Shown: positions 11,347-21,691 of the stretch, piece by piece | Layout: each line of letters begins with the position of its first letter | Numbering within the stretch: the first letter of the stretch is position 1 | Source of the DNA: Bremia lactucae | Taxonomy: Eukaryota > Oomycota > Peronosporomycetes > Peronosporales > Peronosporaceae | Assembly: GCF_004359215.1 (NCBI RefSeq) | Contig: NC_090626.1 | Span: 72,005-136,004, forward strand | Direction: 5' to 3' | DNA length: 64,000 nt | Position numbers and translations under genes: made by a program | Notes under the pieces: generated by a model | The model's database searches: none | Told to the model about the DNA's origin: nothing | The model's input: the letters and a program-made list of their open reading frames with translations, nothing else

Positions 11347-11943
11347 TCAACAATCCGCGCCAATAGCGCTTTTGTTATCTAGCAAAGGTGGGATATGACT
11401 CTCCAAAACTTTGCTGGGAATATTGCGCGTGGTGCCTAAGGTCTTAGACCTCCAGTCGATCCATGGCTCATGGCGTTCAAGACAGGCCATACCAAGGATG
11501 AGATCATACCTCGAGTCCAAATTGAGGACGAGACAGCGTTCCATACTGTCAAAGTCCAGAAACTTTATACCTAACTTCAACTAAAACTTTGGGAACAGTG
11601 ACACGAGTCCCAGTCGCTAAGCGAACAGTGATTGTATCACTTCTATGCGCTTTAAGCACCTCAACGTATTGTTGACTGCCTTTTAAAGGAAATACATCGA
11701 GCATAATTGCAAAACGCTCCTGAATCAATTAAAATTGACCATGGCTTATCGAAGCCCATCACAGTCGCTTGAGTGATTTACAAGCCAGGCTTGTACTCAT
11801 GCCCCGTGCCATGCGCACCGAGCTACCTTGGGGCTAGGTCCTGACTACTCTCACCTCCTACAGGTTCAAAAGAGCCTAGGTCTTCCCTAGTAAGGCGCTT
11901 CGCACCTTCTGGGTATCGACGTTTTCCCGCACTGTACCAGATT
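11347..11943 (-). pseudogene. End of gag and aspartic protease, left element
   Basis: Near 11720 the minus strand reads L-I-D-S-G-A, the catalytic Asp box of retroviral-type proteases. Downstream, 11580-11347 has SRYDLILGMACLERHEPWIDW, the second conserved block. A stop near 11580 separates the two. Upstream sequence to 11943 matches the region after the gag zinc knuckle at 43621-43740 and then stops matching, marking the truncation point. Confidence 0.75.
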
Positions 11944-11972
11944 TTTGATAAAGGCAGGAATTATTTGCGTAA

Positions 11973-14562
11973 GTGGTTAGGTCTCGCCATTATTTACACA
12001 AATATAGCGAAAATTACGCTGATATGGCTAGGCCATTATCTAATTACCTTAAAAACGATACAGAAGAGTGCTGGACTAGCACAGAACACATACTGTTTTT
12101 CGAGCAGTTAAGATTAGTCTTATCCATGCCCCGGTCCTGGCACTGCCAAATCCAAATTGGCCTTTCATTGTCGTCTGTGACGCATCGAACTTTGCCATTG
12201 GCAGTGTTCTGTTACAAACCGATGTTGATAGGCGTGAACGTGTTATTGCGTTCGAGTCTAGACTGCTAAAAGCTGCGGAAGAGAACTACCCAGTTCATGA
12301 CAAAGCGTTACTTGCGATGAAGTATGCTCTCGTCAAATTCAGAGTTCATCAATCTTTCTATAAGAGTAATAATTATTATTTTACAGGACATTCACTTTTC
12401 AAAATAAATTTTCAAATTTATTCTAATAATTATTTTTAATTAATGAATCTAACAAAATAATGTTAGTTCAGAAATATTATTTTTAAAATTAAACTTATTT
12501 ACAATGTTAATCTTATTTTTAATAAATATCATTCAATCGTTACCTTTACATTATCATTAATTATTTACTTAGGTTTTAATATAATTGGTATCCAAAAACA
12601 TAAAGGATTTTTTTAAATACATCTTTGTGATATGTACAGATCACGCGTCATCACGCACGGCGACTAAGTCGCCCCATCTCTCACAGAGAATGGCCCGATT
12701 GCTATCCTCTTTCGCCAATTACAACTTCGAGGTGAAGTATAAGCCCGGCAAGCGGAATGCTTTGGCCGATGCGCTATCACGCAGGCCGGATTATTAGCTC
12801 TCTCATTTAACGACTATCATGTCACCTATTCGTGAATTAATCCGTTCGGCTTACGCCAAGGATGAACAGTGTGTAGCTTTGCTACGAGCTTAAAGGAACT
12901 CGGATTCAAATATTAAATAACCGACGCGTTTTGTGCGCAAGGTTACATCGATTTTTATCGATAACAACCTTTTGCTTTATTGCGCAGACATCGCGGACCC
13001 TCCGCGCGTCGTTACTCCTCATGATGAGGATTTGAAGTACCGAATCCTCTATGCGACACACGATACTGTCCTTGGTGGTCTCCTCGGTAGAGAAAGACCT
13101 ACGGCTCTGTAAGCCAGATTTACTGGTGGCCCAAACTTTATAAATGGGTCAGCACTTACGTTCGCACATGCGAAACTTGCCAACGAGTTAAAGCCTCGGT
13201 GCATGCTGCTGCGCCACTGGCAAGTCCACCGTGCTCATAGGGTGATGGGAGTCCATTAGTATGGATTATGTTTTTGGTCTACAGAAAGATTCGGCCGGGA
13301 ACTCTGGCATAGTGGTCTTTGTTAACCGATTGAGCAAAATGTCACTCAGCGGCTGTGCCAGATTCCATTGATGGTGAAGGTACAGCAAGGCTGAACATCG
13401 ATCGCGTGTTTGGACAACACGGTTTGCTAGCGCAATTGTCTTTGATCGGAACCCGTTTATCGGGTAAATTCTGGAAATCAATTTTTCGAGTGATTGAACC
13501 AGATTGGACATGTCTACCGTGGACCATCCGCATACCCATGGTCAAACTGAATGTGTCAATCGCGTCATTGAAGACGTTTTACGTACTGTGTGTGCTCAGA
13601 CGCGAAAGCGCTGGAGCTCAATGCTCCCAGTGGTAAATTTGCGTTGAATAACGCTGTCCATGCCTCTACAGGCTATAATCCGTTCAATGCCAATGGTCCC
13701 ACCTACCCACACGTTCCGTTAACGATTCCACTGCGTGGCTCAGGGCTTGGTGGGTTTATTTAGCCACAAGGCTTGCTGATAGCATCCCTGTTACCATTCG
13801 GAAACAAGTAAGCGAGTTTCTCGCGATGCAATTTAGTGTCTCAAGACATGTAACGGATACAATAGCTGATAGCCAAGACAATCAAAAAGAACAAGCAGAT
13901 GCCAAAGGCAGAAGCTGTATTAATCCTTATATGGTCGGAGTCCGCGTTTTATTAAACGCTAAAAAAACTATCTACTAACTTGGTTTTCGTGGTCTTCAAG
14001 ACCAACTTGCGAACGCGCTTTATTGGACCAATTACGGTCGATGCCAAGAGGGCCAAGCTTACACGCTAAATCGTCCTAGCAAGCTGCAGATACACCCAGT
14101 GTACTACGTCGGCTTGCTTAAGCCATATCAGGACCCTTCCCACGTGAACTTAAAGGCGCTTGTGCCAAGACAGCCGGTCGTTCCGCAGATTGCTGCATCC
14201 TCCCAGGATGTCCAGCTGGCTTTCTAAACGAGGTTGCTGACGCTCTAGCAGCGAAAGACGATTCTGAATCGCCTCCAAGGAGCTCTCAACCCGAGCAAGG
14301 ATCTCACAAAGAAATTGCACCTCGTGCTTTAGAGTATCAAATGCTCCGCCGATGTTTCGACCCTCTCCCGCGCTACTTGATGCGCGGGGAGCCTTCAGTT
14401 TCACGTGGAGAAACTGAAGGCTCTGAGTGGCTAGGGTACTCCTCTTCTGAAAACTCTTGGGAGTTTGAGGTATCTTTTCGGCAAGATTGCCCGTTTGCCG
14501 TTGACCTTTTTAAGCTCAGGGTCAACTCGCGTCAAACAACGCTCCCACTACTATACGTGTGA
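11973..14562 (+). pseudogene. RNase H, integrase and chromodomain remains, right element
   Basis: Recognisable pieces are the connection and RNase H start (11973-12269, YADMARPLSNYLKNDTEE then shifted), the RNase H end (12585-12797, ending LADALSRRPDY), integrase core (13355-13636) and the chromodomain half WLGYSSSENSWEFEVS (14341-14562). Multiple stops and shifts make it non-coding. Every break examined is also in the left arm. Confidence 0.8.
12352..12622. other. AT-rich insertion inside RNase H, right copy
   Basis: Mirror of the insertion at 9068-9341, at exactly the same point of the RNase H gene and nearly identical. It shows that the insertion happened before the arms were duplicated. 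Confidence 0.7.
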
Positions 14563-15397
14563 TAAGCTGGGTGTATAGCCTCAGTGCGGCTTCGATTCAT
14601 GGTTGTACGGTCAACCAAAGCACTGAAATATCGGCTAGACTTTTTTTCGTTTTGTGGCATAAATGCCGAACGCTACTGGCCTTTGGTCTTAAGCTTGGCG
14701 AAATCGAAGCGAAGCTTCCGTTCCAAACGAACATAAGCCGCATCCGCAGACTCTCTGAGATTACAAATATTACAGAGGCGGCGGGCCGGTGGACTCAGTT
14801 CTCAAAATGATACTTCGTTTTCACTCCTTGTTTCGTTTAGAAATAAAACGATCGGAATATCCCTGGAGGTCACCGAAGCCCCACGGGCTTAATCACGTAA
14901 GCATGTCAGATACTGACTTCACGTCACAACCTTTGGCGTAAGGTATCGCTCAATCTCCTCCGGCGTCTTCGCCGGGTCACCGGAGATCCAGATGGTCAAG
15001 CTGTGACCCGCTATTTCTTCGATACGCTCGTTCGCACGAAGCGGAGTGAATATATATTCACTATGAGCTTAAGCATTTGGCTTTTGCTATCTCTGGCAGC
15101 TCGACGACGAGCTTGTTCCTCTATGATGATTGCCCGTTGTTGCTCTTCATCGAGCGGATTCGTAATGATGACGGACTCAGGATCCCGTGCCCTGCTCAAT
15201 GCAGTTAAGACTTCAGCGGCACCACGTTCTGGGAACGGATTCGGGGCCCGCCGTCGTTCATCCGGAATAGCAGGCGTGTAAGAACGACGCGCTTTCTCCT
15301 CCTCTTCTGATGGAGAATGACTTTCATAGTTCACCGTTCCTATATCGTCGAGGAAGGTGCTAAGAGTCTGTGACTCACGCTTGATTGTCATGAGACA
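14150..15397 (-). CDS. Antisense accessory ORF (aORF), right copy, broken
   Basis: Mirror of 6303-7544. The N-terminal part (15397-15011) is open and starts MTIKRESQTLSTFLDDIG. An open extension reaches 15514, into the LTR edge, but the internal ATG at 15397 is the start shared with the left copy. The C-terminal coiled coil is at 14404-14150 and differs from the left copy at only three of 84 residues. The middle is disrupted. Function unknown; Arg/Glu-rich plus coiled coil could suit nucleic-acid binding or dimerisation, but this is only inference. Confidence 0.5.
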
Positions 15398-15490
15398 AAG
15401 GAAAGAAAAAAAACGAATGGTTAGCTGTTTAGGTTCCAACGTCAAAGAGGAAATGAAGCGAATGTTGTCACTCAGGGTCAACAGCCTGAT

Positions 15491-15501
15491 GGGGGGGGGA
15501 A
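15491..15501 (+). other. Polypurine tract, right element
   Basis: A run of nine G plus AA directly precedes the LTR start at 15502, as expected for the plus-strand primer. Confidence 0.8.
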
Positions 15502-16076
15502 TGTAATGGGGCATACATCAGTTGGAGAATTGTTGTTGTGATACATTCACTTTACTGGTAAAATATCCTTTTATCATATTCTAAAATAGAGAATTACTTG
15601 AATCCCAATTATTATGAGTAACAAATGTGGTCGCCGCCAGATCAATGTGGTGGCCAAAATCTATTTTAAAATTAGCGAGGGTTACGTTTTAGATTAAAGA
15701 ATTAAATAAAGCGCAGTATCCCTTTTGATCTTAAAGCGTTAAATGCCTTTCTTAGGCCAGGGATCGAGTCCCGCTGCGGTCAACCCAGCTGTGGCTGACA
15801 TTGAGATCTGATGATTGAACTTTCTCGTCGTAGTAACGACCTTGTGACGTAACGGCCAGGTGATCTGTCGGAGATAGAAGCAATTTAAAGGTATATACTC
15901 TAGGGCCCTAGTTGCCACTTGGTTCTGCAAACCCCTGAATCCCTTGAACTAGGATTCATTAAGCTTCTACGACCTTGTACAACTCACTCAGTTAATAAAG
16001 GCATTAGTTCTATAGAACTGAGAGACTCTCTGAGTCTATAAGTCTCTGACTTCAGGAGCGAGGTAGCTCCGCTACA
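15502..16076 (+). repeat. 3' LTR of right-arm Ty3/gypsy element
   Basis: The LTR starts TGTAATGGGG and ends GCTCCGCTACA (575 bp). It is followed directly by the same host flank as in the left arm. It has about 90 bp more than the LTRs at 40654 and 49211; the extra segment is bordered by GGCCAGG direct repeats at 15755 and 15854. Confidence 0.85.
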
Positions 16077-16480
16077 GGTTGAAGCGTCTGTTTGTACCGT
16101 TTAAATCGGAGCTCTAAAAGAAAATGTGCGAGAAGTAGGACAATTTCTTAAAAATTGCCAAAAAATTGGGTTTAGACGAACTGCAACATCTAGAAGCAAT
16201 GCGACGCTCGACACCAATTTTGAAGATTCCGATAATTTACGCTCGATTCTACGTTCGATATGACCGCAAAAGGTTAGCTATTCGAGATACAATAGGTGGA
16301 AAGGTGCAACATTACTCCATCCAATACTACTACTAAGTGAAATTAATTAATGCAACCTCCAGCTCGTATTGAATCGATTAGACTTCTTTGATGTACTAGC
16401 TGTCTATCTATTCCGTATCTTTACTCTCATTGTAGACTTTGAACTTGATTGATGGAGGCTAGTCAAAGCTCTTGTCACCT

Positions 16481-17200
16481 TCATTGTCGCATCTCAGCGG
16501 CTCTTTTAATTTCGGAAGCGACTTTACTAGCCGCATCGGCGGTGACCGGGGTCGAACGCTTTGTCCAACCTGAAGGAATGACTTCATTGAGAAGAAAAGC
16601 TGTTGCATGGGCTTTACTTATGCATTCTCCAGTACCAAATGTGGTGAGAATACCAGATCCTTGTGCGTACGACTGCGCAATCTCTTGTTCTGTAATTGGA
16701 GGGGTACCGTAACATTGAGCAGTCGTACGACGATTGAGATAAGCCTCCCCCAGATCTTTCGCACACAGCTTATCGCCTTGACCACGATTGATGAGGTCGG
16801 TGAACAAATCTTTGTCCGCAAACATGGGATCTATACCCAAACAACTGTTTAAGTGAACAAGAGAACCGTCGTGCTCTCCAAGTGCCCTTCTGGATAGATC
16901 ACTTAGCGAGATAGGTTCCTTTAAAGATGCTGTTAGAGCGGTGACAATGGCTATATCTTGGTTAAAGACGTCAACAATGGCACGATTAATGCTTTCTCTC
17001 GTGAGGCTTTGGCCGGAATAGTTTAAGTATCCACAATTCGCGAGCGTATTGAGAGCTGGGCATGGCCCTCGGTGGTAAAGCATGGTATTGCCGGGGACTC
17101 CCGAGGCAACAGTGGGATCGGTCGGCTCACACTGGTCCATTTCGCCGGTGCTTAGCGCTGCGAGAATGGCAAACGTGAATCCGAAAACGGGAGAAACCAT
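16481..17200 (-). CDS. Secreted heme-thiolate peroxidase (chloroperoxidase/peroxygenase family)
   Basis: The 239-residue protein begins with a short hydrophobic segment (residues 4-17) that could be a signal peptide. The P-C-P motif at 46-48 (GPCPALNTLANCGYL) supplies the axial Cys that ligands heme in this family (Peroxidase_2). E-H-D at 109-111 matches the distal acid-base motif of chloroperoxidase rather than the E-G-D of many peroxygenases. Length fits the short members. Members oxidise or halogenate organic substrates with hydrogen peroxide, usually outside the cell. Its stop codon lies inside the right arm of the inverted repeat, and its tip is duplicated at 5028-5086. The gene is single-exon and isolated among transposons. 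The family is best known from fungi, so transfer is possible but untested. Confidence 0.85.
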   Translation of the reverse strand: MVSPVFGFTFAILAALSTGEMDQCEPTDPTVASGVPGNTMLYHRGPCPALNTLANCGYLNYSGQSLTRESINRAIVDVFNQDIAIVTALTASLKEPISLSDLSRRALGEHDGSLVHLNSCLGIDPMFADKDLFTDLINRGQGDKLCAKDLGEAYLNRRTTAQCYGTPPITEQEIAQSYAQGSGILTTFGTGECISKAHATAFLLNEVIPSGWTKRSTPVTADAASKVASEIKRAAEMRQ

Positions 17201-19645
17201 TCCAAAGTATGACGATCACGAACAATTGAAAAGTGAGGATTCTATACGATCGGCTGGATTTCGATGGTGCAGGCACGAAGGCAAGGAATCAGTACTGGAG
17301 CTCTTCGGAAGATGAGGCTTGAAGTTCGTGTAAATTCTCGTGCTCAGAAGCGGACCCAGTACAAAAAGAGCGAATAGGGGATTAGGAGGCTTTACAACCC
17401 AACTTCTGCTGCTCTTACGTTTTCTAAAAGAGTGTAAATTACAACAAATTTACAAGTAAAAAGCGATAACAAATCTCTGTACTTTTGTCGTTTCTGACAT
17501 TAATTAATTTAACACTGTTACCCGTTTTTGCATAAATTGGTTCTGTTTATAACATTACCCTTCATAGCTCACATCCGGATTTGATTCCCGAAGGGGAACG
17601 GTTTCTCGTCGTTTTTGGTAATCATATTCGGACCAATATATATCCGGCGCATCCACACGAAGCTTTCACACAGTCCTGTCCGTCTTTGTGGCGTAAAGGC
17701 TTGTCTTCATTGCAACTATAATTTAAAATTGAGCACAGGAAATAATAAAAAAGCCGATAAAATTGTCATTTTATTTAGAAGTCAAATCTACTAACAGATT
17801 TTTGTAACTAGCAAATAATTTCACAAGAAATGAGACAAGCAAAAGATTCCGACAGACCAGCAAATGAGCTTTTTACTCCGACTCGCGCACTGCCTTTCTA
17901 TTTTTGAGCAAGAATTTTTAGAATAGTAGACGCTAAATACGATAGCGAGCAGACTGGCCATGCTGTCAAAAAGAAGCCATCCCAAGTGTAGTGGGTTGTG
18001 CCTTTTCTATGGCGTCACTTCTTTGGGTGTTTCTATCTAAAATCTAGAACACCAACGAGTGGCTGCTTTATATGAGAACTGAGATTAACAGTCCTCACTA
18101 CGCGACGCGACTTGATTTGATTGAGACTGCCGCTTCACCGCTTCAAATCTATCGATCCTAAGCATCTGGATTGTCATGAATTTTCTTGCTGTGGCACTCG
18201 TCACAAAGTCATCTGCTCTATCGATTTTATTTTCATACGAAAAGGTTGACCTATTTCCATGTGGCTTCGTGGCGCATTCATTTTCGAAGTGTGCGTGCGA
18301 CACAGCCCATCAAAGACGCACCTCTACTTTAACAAGGGTAAGTAAAGAATCTCGGTATGCATTGTATATCAGAGGGAGAGAGTTCACTTGCGGTCCTGAC
18401 CGTAAGTGAACTAAAAAAATCAGACAGGTCTGACTTTCTTAAAGGGTGCCAATTTAAAATCCTCTATCGTGGGTTGTGAGATTTGTAACGCATATCGGGC
18501 AAAATGTAAAATGGACTTGTTTATGTATCTCTAATTTTCTTAGGATGCTACCACGCATGTTCGTCGTCGGGTTCAAAGTGAGCCCATCGGCCTTTGAATT
18601 CCGAAAGATGTCGCTCGCGATCGGACTAGCCGTCTCTGAGCCATTTGCCGTGCAGGAAGTATCGTCGCTGCAAGGACATATTTTTTTCGCACTGTAAAAA
18701 TATCCTATACTGTACATTCGTTCATGATGTAGATCAATTTGCAAACGCAATGTGTGTGTTTTAATTTGTGAGCTTGGGGCATGCAAAACCATTTGGAAAG
18801 TAAAAACGATTAAGTAACGCAGTCTCCAGCTTTGTATTCGAGTAATAGGAGTCCTTGTATCGCTCGGGTCTACTCGTTGGCAGCTTCTGATGCAAGTTCA
18901 GCAACACCATGAGGACACCATCTGAAAAGCGCTTTGGCGCACATGTGTCTGATATAATCCTTCCGATAAGAAGGATACTGTATTTTGTGATGTTTTCGTA
19001 TTGGTCACCAAACTAAAAGCTATCTTCCAAAATTAATAAGGCCCCGTTCAAAACGAATAAATACGACTCAATAATGTTTTTGTAATGACTATAAACACAG
19101 CCTTTATGTAAGCGGTAATATTTGTGGTCCACTTTCCTTAATTTTCTTAAACTTTCTTACAATCGTGAAGGTCTACCTTGCAGTTCTTCATCCCAGGGTC
19201 TGCCATCCATCATTACGAGATCTGGTACCATGAATCTTCTCGTCGTTGTGCTCCACTCTAGAAATACATTGACGCTGGGCACAGAATTTCGAAAATGTGA
19301 AGGCTTTTTCTGGGCCCCGCTACTGTCAGCTTTTGCTTACTTTAAGTCCACGATAAATTGTATCAATCGATATATATATTATCAATTCCAACAACCATGT
19401 TGAAGCTTAGGAGCTAGCAATGTAAATTTAAATAAATATATATTTCTTTGTTTCGCACGTCCTTTATTTTGTGGTTTTCTGAAGGCTCAAATATTTTTGA
19501 AAGGACGATCTCTATTGGAAATAGCGACGAAAGCGGACCATTTTAGTAAACGTCTAAATGCAACTGTGTTTGCAACTGTGTTTGAAACTTTGCCCTCACG
19601 CTTGCAGAAGTCAAATACGGCAACTGGTCTTCCCAACACTCCATA
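17201..19645. other. Long gene-poor spacer
   Basis: I see no supported gene. Frames are short; the longest (18454-18792, minus, 112 codons) has no motif and no partner exon. A plus-strand frame at 18176 starts with a hydrophobic stretch but lacks an effector motif such as RxLR. AT-rich patches occur around 17400-17550 and 19360-19440. Promoter sequence of the peroxidase gene is expected just after 17200. Confidence 0.4.
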
Positions 19646-19651
19646 TCACTA

Positions 19652-19960
19652 GTGCTGCGGATGTAACGGGCCAAAGCTGCCCTAATGTTACACAGTCTCC
19701 GTTAAGTACGCTTTGTGTACTGAAGGGGATTGTCGATTACTTAAGTGAAGTAATTAGACCCACCATTTATGTGTGGTTCACATTGTGAACCCCCGCCCCT
19801 TGTGTATGTGCTGCGGATGTAATGGGCTAAAGTTGCCTTACGTTACACATTCCCCGTTAAGTAAACTTTGTGTACTTAAGCGCATGGTCAATTACTTAAG
19901 TGAAGTAAGTAGACACACCACTTGGGTGTGGTTCACATTGTAACCCACCCTTGTGTATGT
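19652..19960 (+). repeat. Two tandem copies of a copia-LTR-like segment
   Basis: A unit of about 156 bp beginning GTGCTGCGGATGTAA occurs at 19652 and again at 19808. Both contain TGTAAYGGGCYAAAG and TTACTTAAGTGAAGTAA. The same segment appears at 39432, where it is the start of the LTR after a copia polypurine tract. These are therefore probably LTR 5' ends, tandemly duplicated. Confidence 0.6.
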
Positions 19961-20002
19961 GATAAACAAGGGTGTATTCACATTAGGAGGATAGACGGCT
20001 AG

Positions 20003-20452
20003 TGTAACGGGGCACTGAGACTTGTACTGTTTCAGTACAAGTCCACTTCACACTGCTTCAGATGTGAGTGGTGCATCTCGTTAGGTGACGTACACTGTAC
20101 GTATAGAGGAAGACTTCTCTTAAGGCAAGTTAGCTTAAGAGTGTAAAATGAAAACTGTATAAATATAGTTAAGTGTCTTGTTAATCTATCATTGTAAATG
20201 CTGACTTAACTATAAACTAATACTAAACATGTAAATGAATTCTTATCTATCTTATCTCGTAACTCTCTTTGATTACTTCTACAGCTGATTAGTCTGCGGA
20301 ATAAATAGACATAATGGTCTATACCTATTTATGGATAAGAATTCAGGAAATTACTATTTAAAGTAATTTCCTCCAAATATTATCTACCTTTTGGATAATA
20401 TTAATTAACAACCTTTTAGTGTTAATTTCATGTAACGATACACCCCGTTACA
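20003..20452 (+). repeat. LTR of family 'TGTAACGGGG', first copy
   Basis: The 450-bp repeat starts TGTAACGGGG and ends CCCCGTTACA, so its ends form a 10-bp inverted repeat. A hairpin (CTTGTACTG...CAGTACAAG) lies near its start. It is followed by TCACCCCTCCCTT, also found after the LTRs at 57035 and 57757, so this is a 5' LTR with adjoining leader. Confidence 0.8.
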
Positions 20453-20782
20453 TCACCCCTCCCTTAAACGACAATCACTCTGANNNNNNNNNNNNNNNNN
20501 NNNNNNNNNNNNNNNNNNNNNNNNNNNNNNNNNNNNNNNNNNNNNNNNNNNNNNNNNNNNNNNNNNNNNNNNNNNNNNNNNNNCTGTCTAAGTTGGACAG
20601 TAATGCCAGGATTGCATCGTTTCCTACGGTCGAACTCATTCGTTCAACCGCACTCCTCTCTAGGTCACTCAGAAAGGAGTAGCTTTCACGGGAAACGTGA
20701 TGCGTATTCCCACTACCATCTAACATATCCATGTTAAATGTGGAAACTGTGGTCCTTGGACGGACTACAAAGTGCTACCAGG

Positions 20783-21233
20783 TGTATCGGAGCACTACGA
20801 CTTGTACTGTTACAGTACATGTCCACTTCACACTGCTTCAGTTGCGAGTGGTGCCTTCCGTTAGATGACGTACACTGTACGTATAGAGGAAGACTTCTCT
20901 TAAGACAAGTTAACTTAAGAGGGTAAAATGAAAACTGTATTAACATACTTAAGTGTCTCTTAATCTATCTTTGTAAATGCTGACTTAACTATAAACTAAT
21001 ACTAAACATGTAAATGAATTCTTATCTATCTGATCTTGTAACTCTTTGTGATTACTTCTACAGTTGATTAGTCTGCGGAATAAATAGACATAATGGCCTA
21101 TACCTATTTATGGATAAGAATTTAGGATATTACTATATAAAGTAATATCCTCCAAAAATTATCTACCTTTTAGATAATATATTAATTAACAACCTTTAAG
21201 TGTTAATTTCATGTAACGATACACCCCGTTACA
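20783..21233 (+). repeat. LTR of family 'TGTAACGGGG', second copy
   Basis: The 451-bp repeat starts TGTATCGGAG (two changes from the first LTR) and ends CCCCGTTACA. It differs from the first by scattered substitutions, so the pair is not a very recent insertion. Confidence 0.75.
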
Positions 21234-21443
21234 ACGGATGACCAGTGCGTGGCTTTGCTTTACGCTCTCGGCAACAAGGAGTTTCGAGACTCGGACATAC
21301 TCAAATTGTTGGCTCGAATGAGAGCAAGCTTACATCAATATTTTACCGATAAGGGTCTTTTGTTCTATTCGACTGATGCCGCGGATTTTTCGCACATCGT
21401 AGTTCCTGACGCTTACGAAAATTTTCTGAAAATATCTTATTAA
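21234..21443 (+). pseudogene. Gypsy integrase N-terminal fragment
   Basis: The frame matches the segment just after RNase H in the element at 46.5 kb (for example LHQYFTDKGLLFYSTDAADF against LHRFFIDKNLLLYCTDIADP). It starts exactly at the LTR end at 21233, so the LTR element inserted into, or recombined with, a gypsy copy. It ends in a stop after 64 codons. Confidence 0.7.
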
Positions 21444-21691
21444 AATATGACGTATAAAAGAATAGTTATGAAGTCTATAACAGAAATAATAAATTTTATT
21501 CCCTATGAGAAGAAATAATAAAGAAGTATAAAATTAGGGACCCAGCCTACGCACCAGTATGACTGCTCGAAGGGCAAAGAAATAAGCCCAATTTATCACA
21601 TGTACGTAACAAAAAGTGACAATATTTTACTTTGCAAGCTCTAGAAATTATCGAGCAACCAAATATCAGGAGTCTTCTATAATACGCCGAA
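21444..21691. other. AT-rich intergenic sequence
   Basis: It separates a gypsy remnant from the 3' end of the tail-anchored protein gene. No feature is visible apart from AT-rich sequence that could hold the gene's polyadenylation signal. Confidence 0.4.

Larger units (their letters stand above)
5621..11943 (-). mobile_element. 5'-truncated Ty3/gypsy element (left, minus strand)
   Basis: In element order the remains are: end of gag (11943-11750), aspartic protease (about 11745-11347), protease-RT linker (10976-10386), RT (about 10380-9720), RNase H (9669-8896, split by an AT-rich insertion), integrase (about 8800-7560), chromodomain (7353-7132), antisense ORF region, PPT and 3' LTR. The 5' LTR and most of gag are missing; similarity to the 40.6-49.7 kb element stops abruptly at about 11943. 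All pol frames are interrupted. Confidence 0.85.
11966..16076 (+). mobile_element. 5'-truncated Ty3/gypsy element (right, plus strand)
   Basis: The copy starts abruptly in the connection domain after RT (matching 45855 of the complete element) and continues through RNase H, integrase, chromodomain, antisense ORF region, PPT and 3' LTR. It is the mirror of the left element but lacks everything upstream of 11966. Its internal defects are shared with the left copy, so it arose by duplication of an already damaged element. Confidence 0.85.
11980..16498. repeat. Right arm of the large imperfect inverted repeat
   Basis: This is the reverse complement of 5036-9718. It includes the element 3' half, the LTR, about 400 bp of host flank (16077-16480) and the last codons of the peroxidase gene. 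Relative to the left arm it lacks about 150 bp near 16110, with a short GAG repeat at the junction, which looks like a deletion here or an insertion on the left. Confidence 0.9.
20003..21233 (+). mobile_element. Short LTR-internal-LTR element with assembly gap
   Basis: Two LTRs in the same orientation (20003-20452 and 20783-21233) flank about 330 bp that include a 100-N gap (20484-20583). The internal readable part (20584-20782) has no pol. It is either a large internal deletion derivative or a true element shortened by the gap. No matching target-site duplication is visible. Confidence 0.55.

Noticed and set aside
15755..15800. tRNA gene suggested by GGGATCGAGTCCC
   Set aside because: Only three base pairs of a T-stem form and no acceptor, D or anticodon arms fit; reported only as a tRNA-like motif.
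18176..18409. Possible secreted effector starting with a hydrophobic stretch
   Set aside because: No RxLR or LxLFLAK motif, hydrophobic part not a convincing signal peptide, overlapping frames on both strands.
18454..18792. 112-codon minus-strand frame in the gene-poor spacer
   Set aside because: No signal peptide, domain, repeat partner or plausible exon next to it; composition is compatible with chance.
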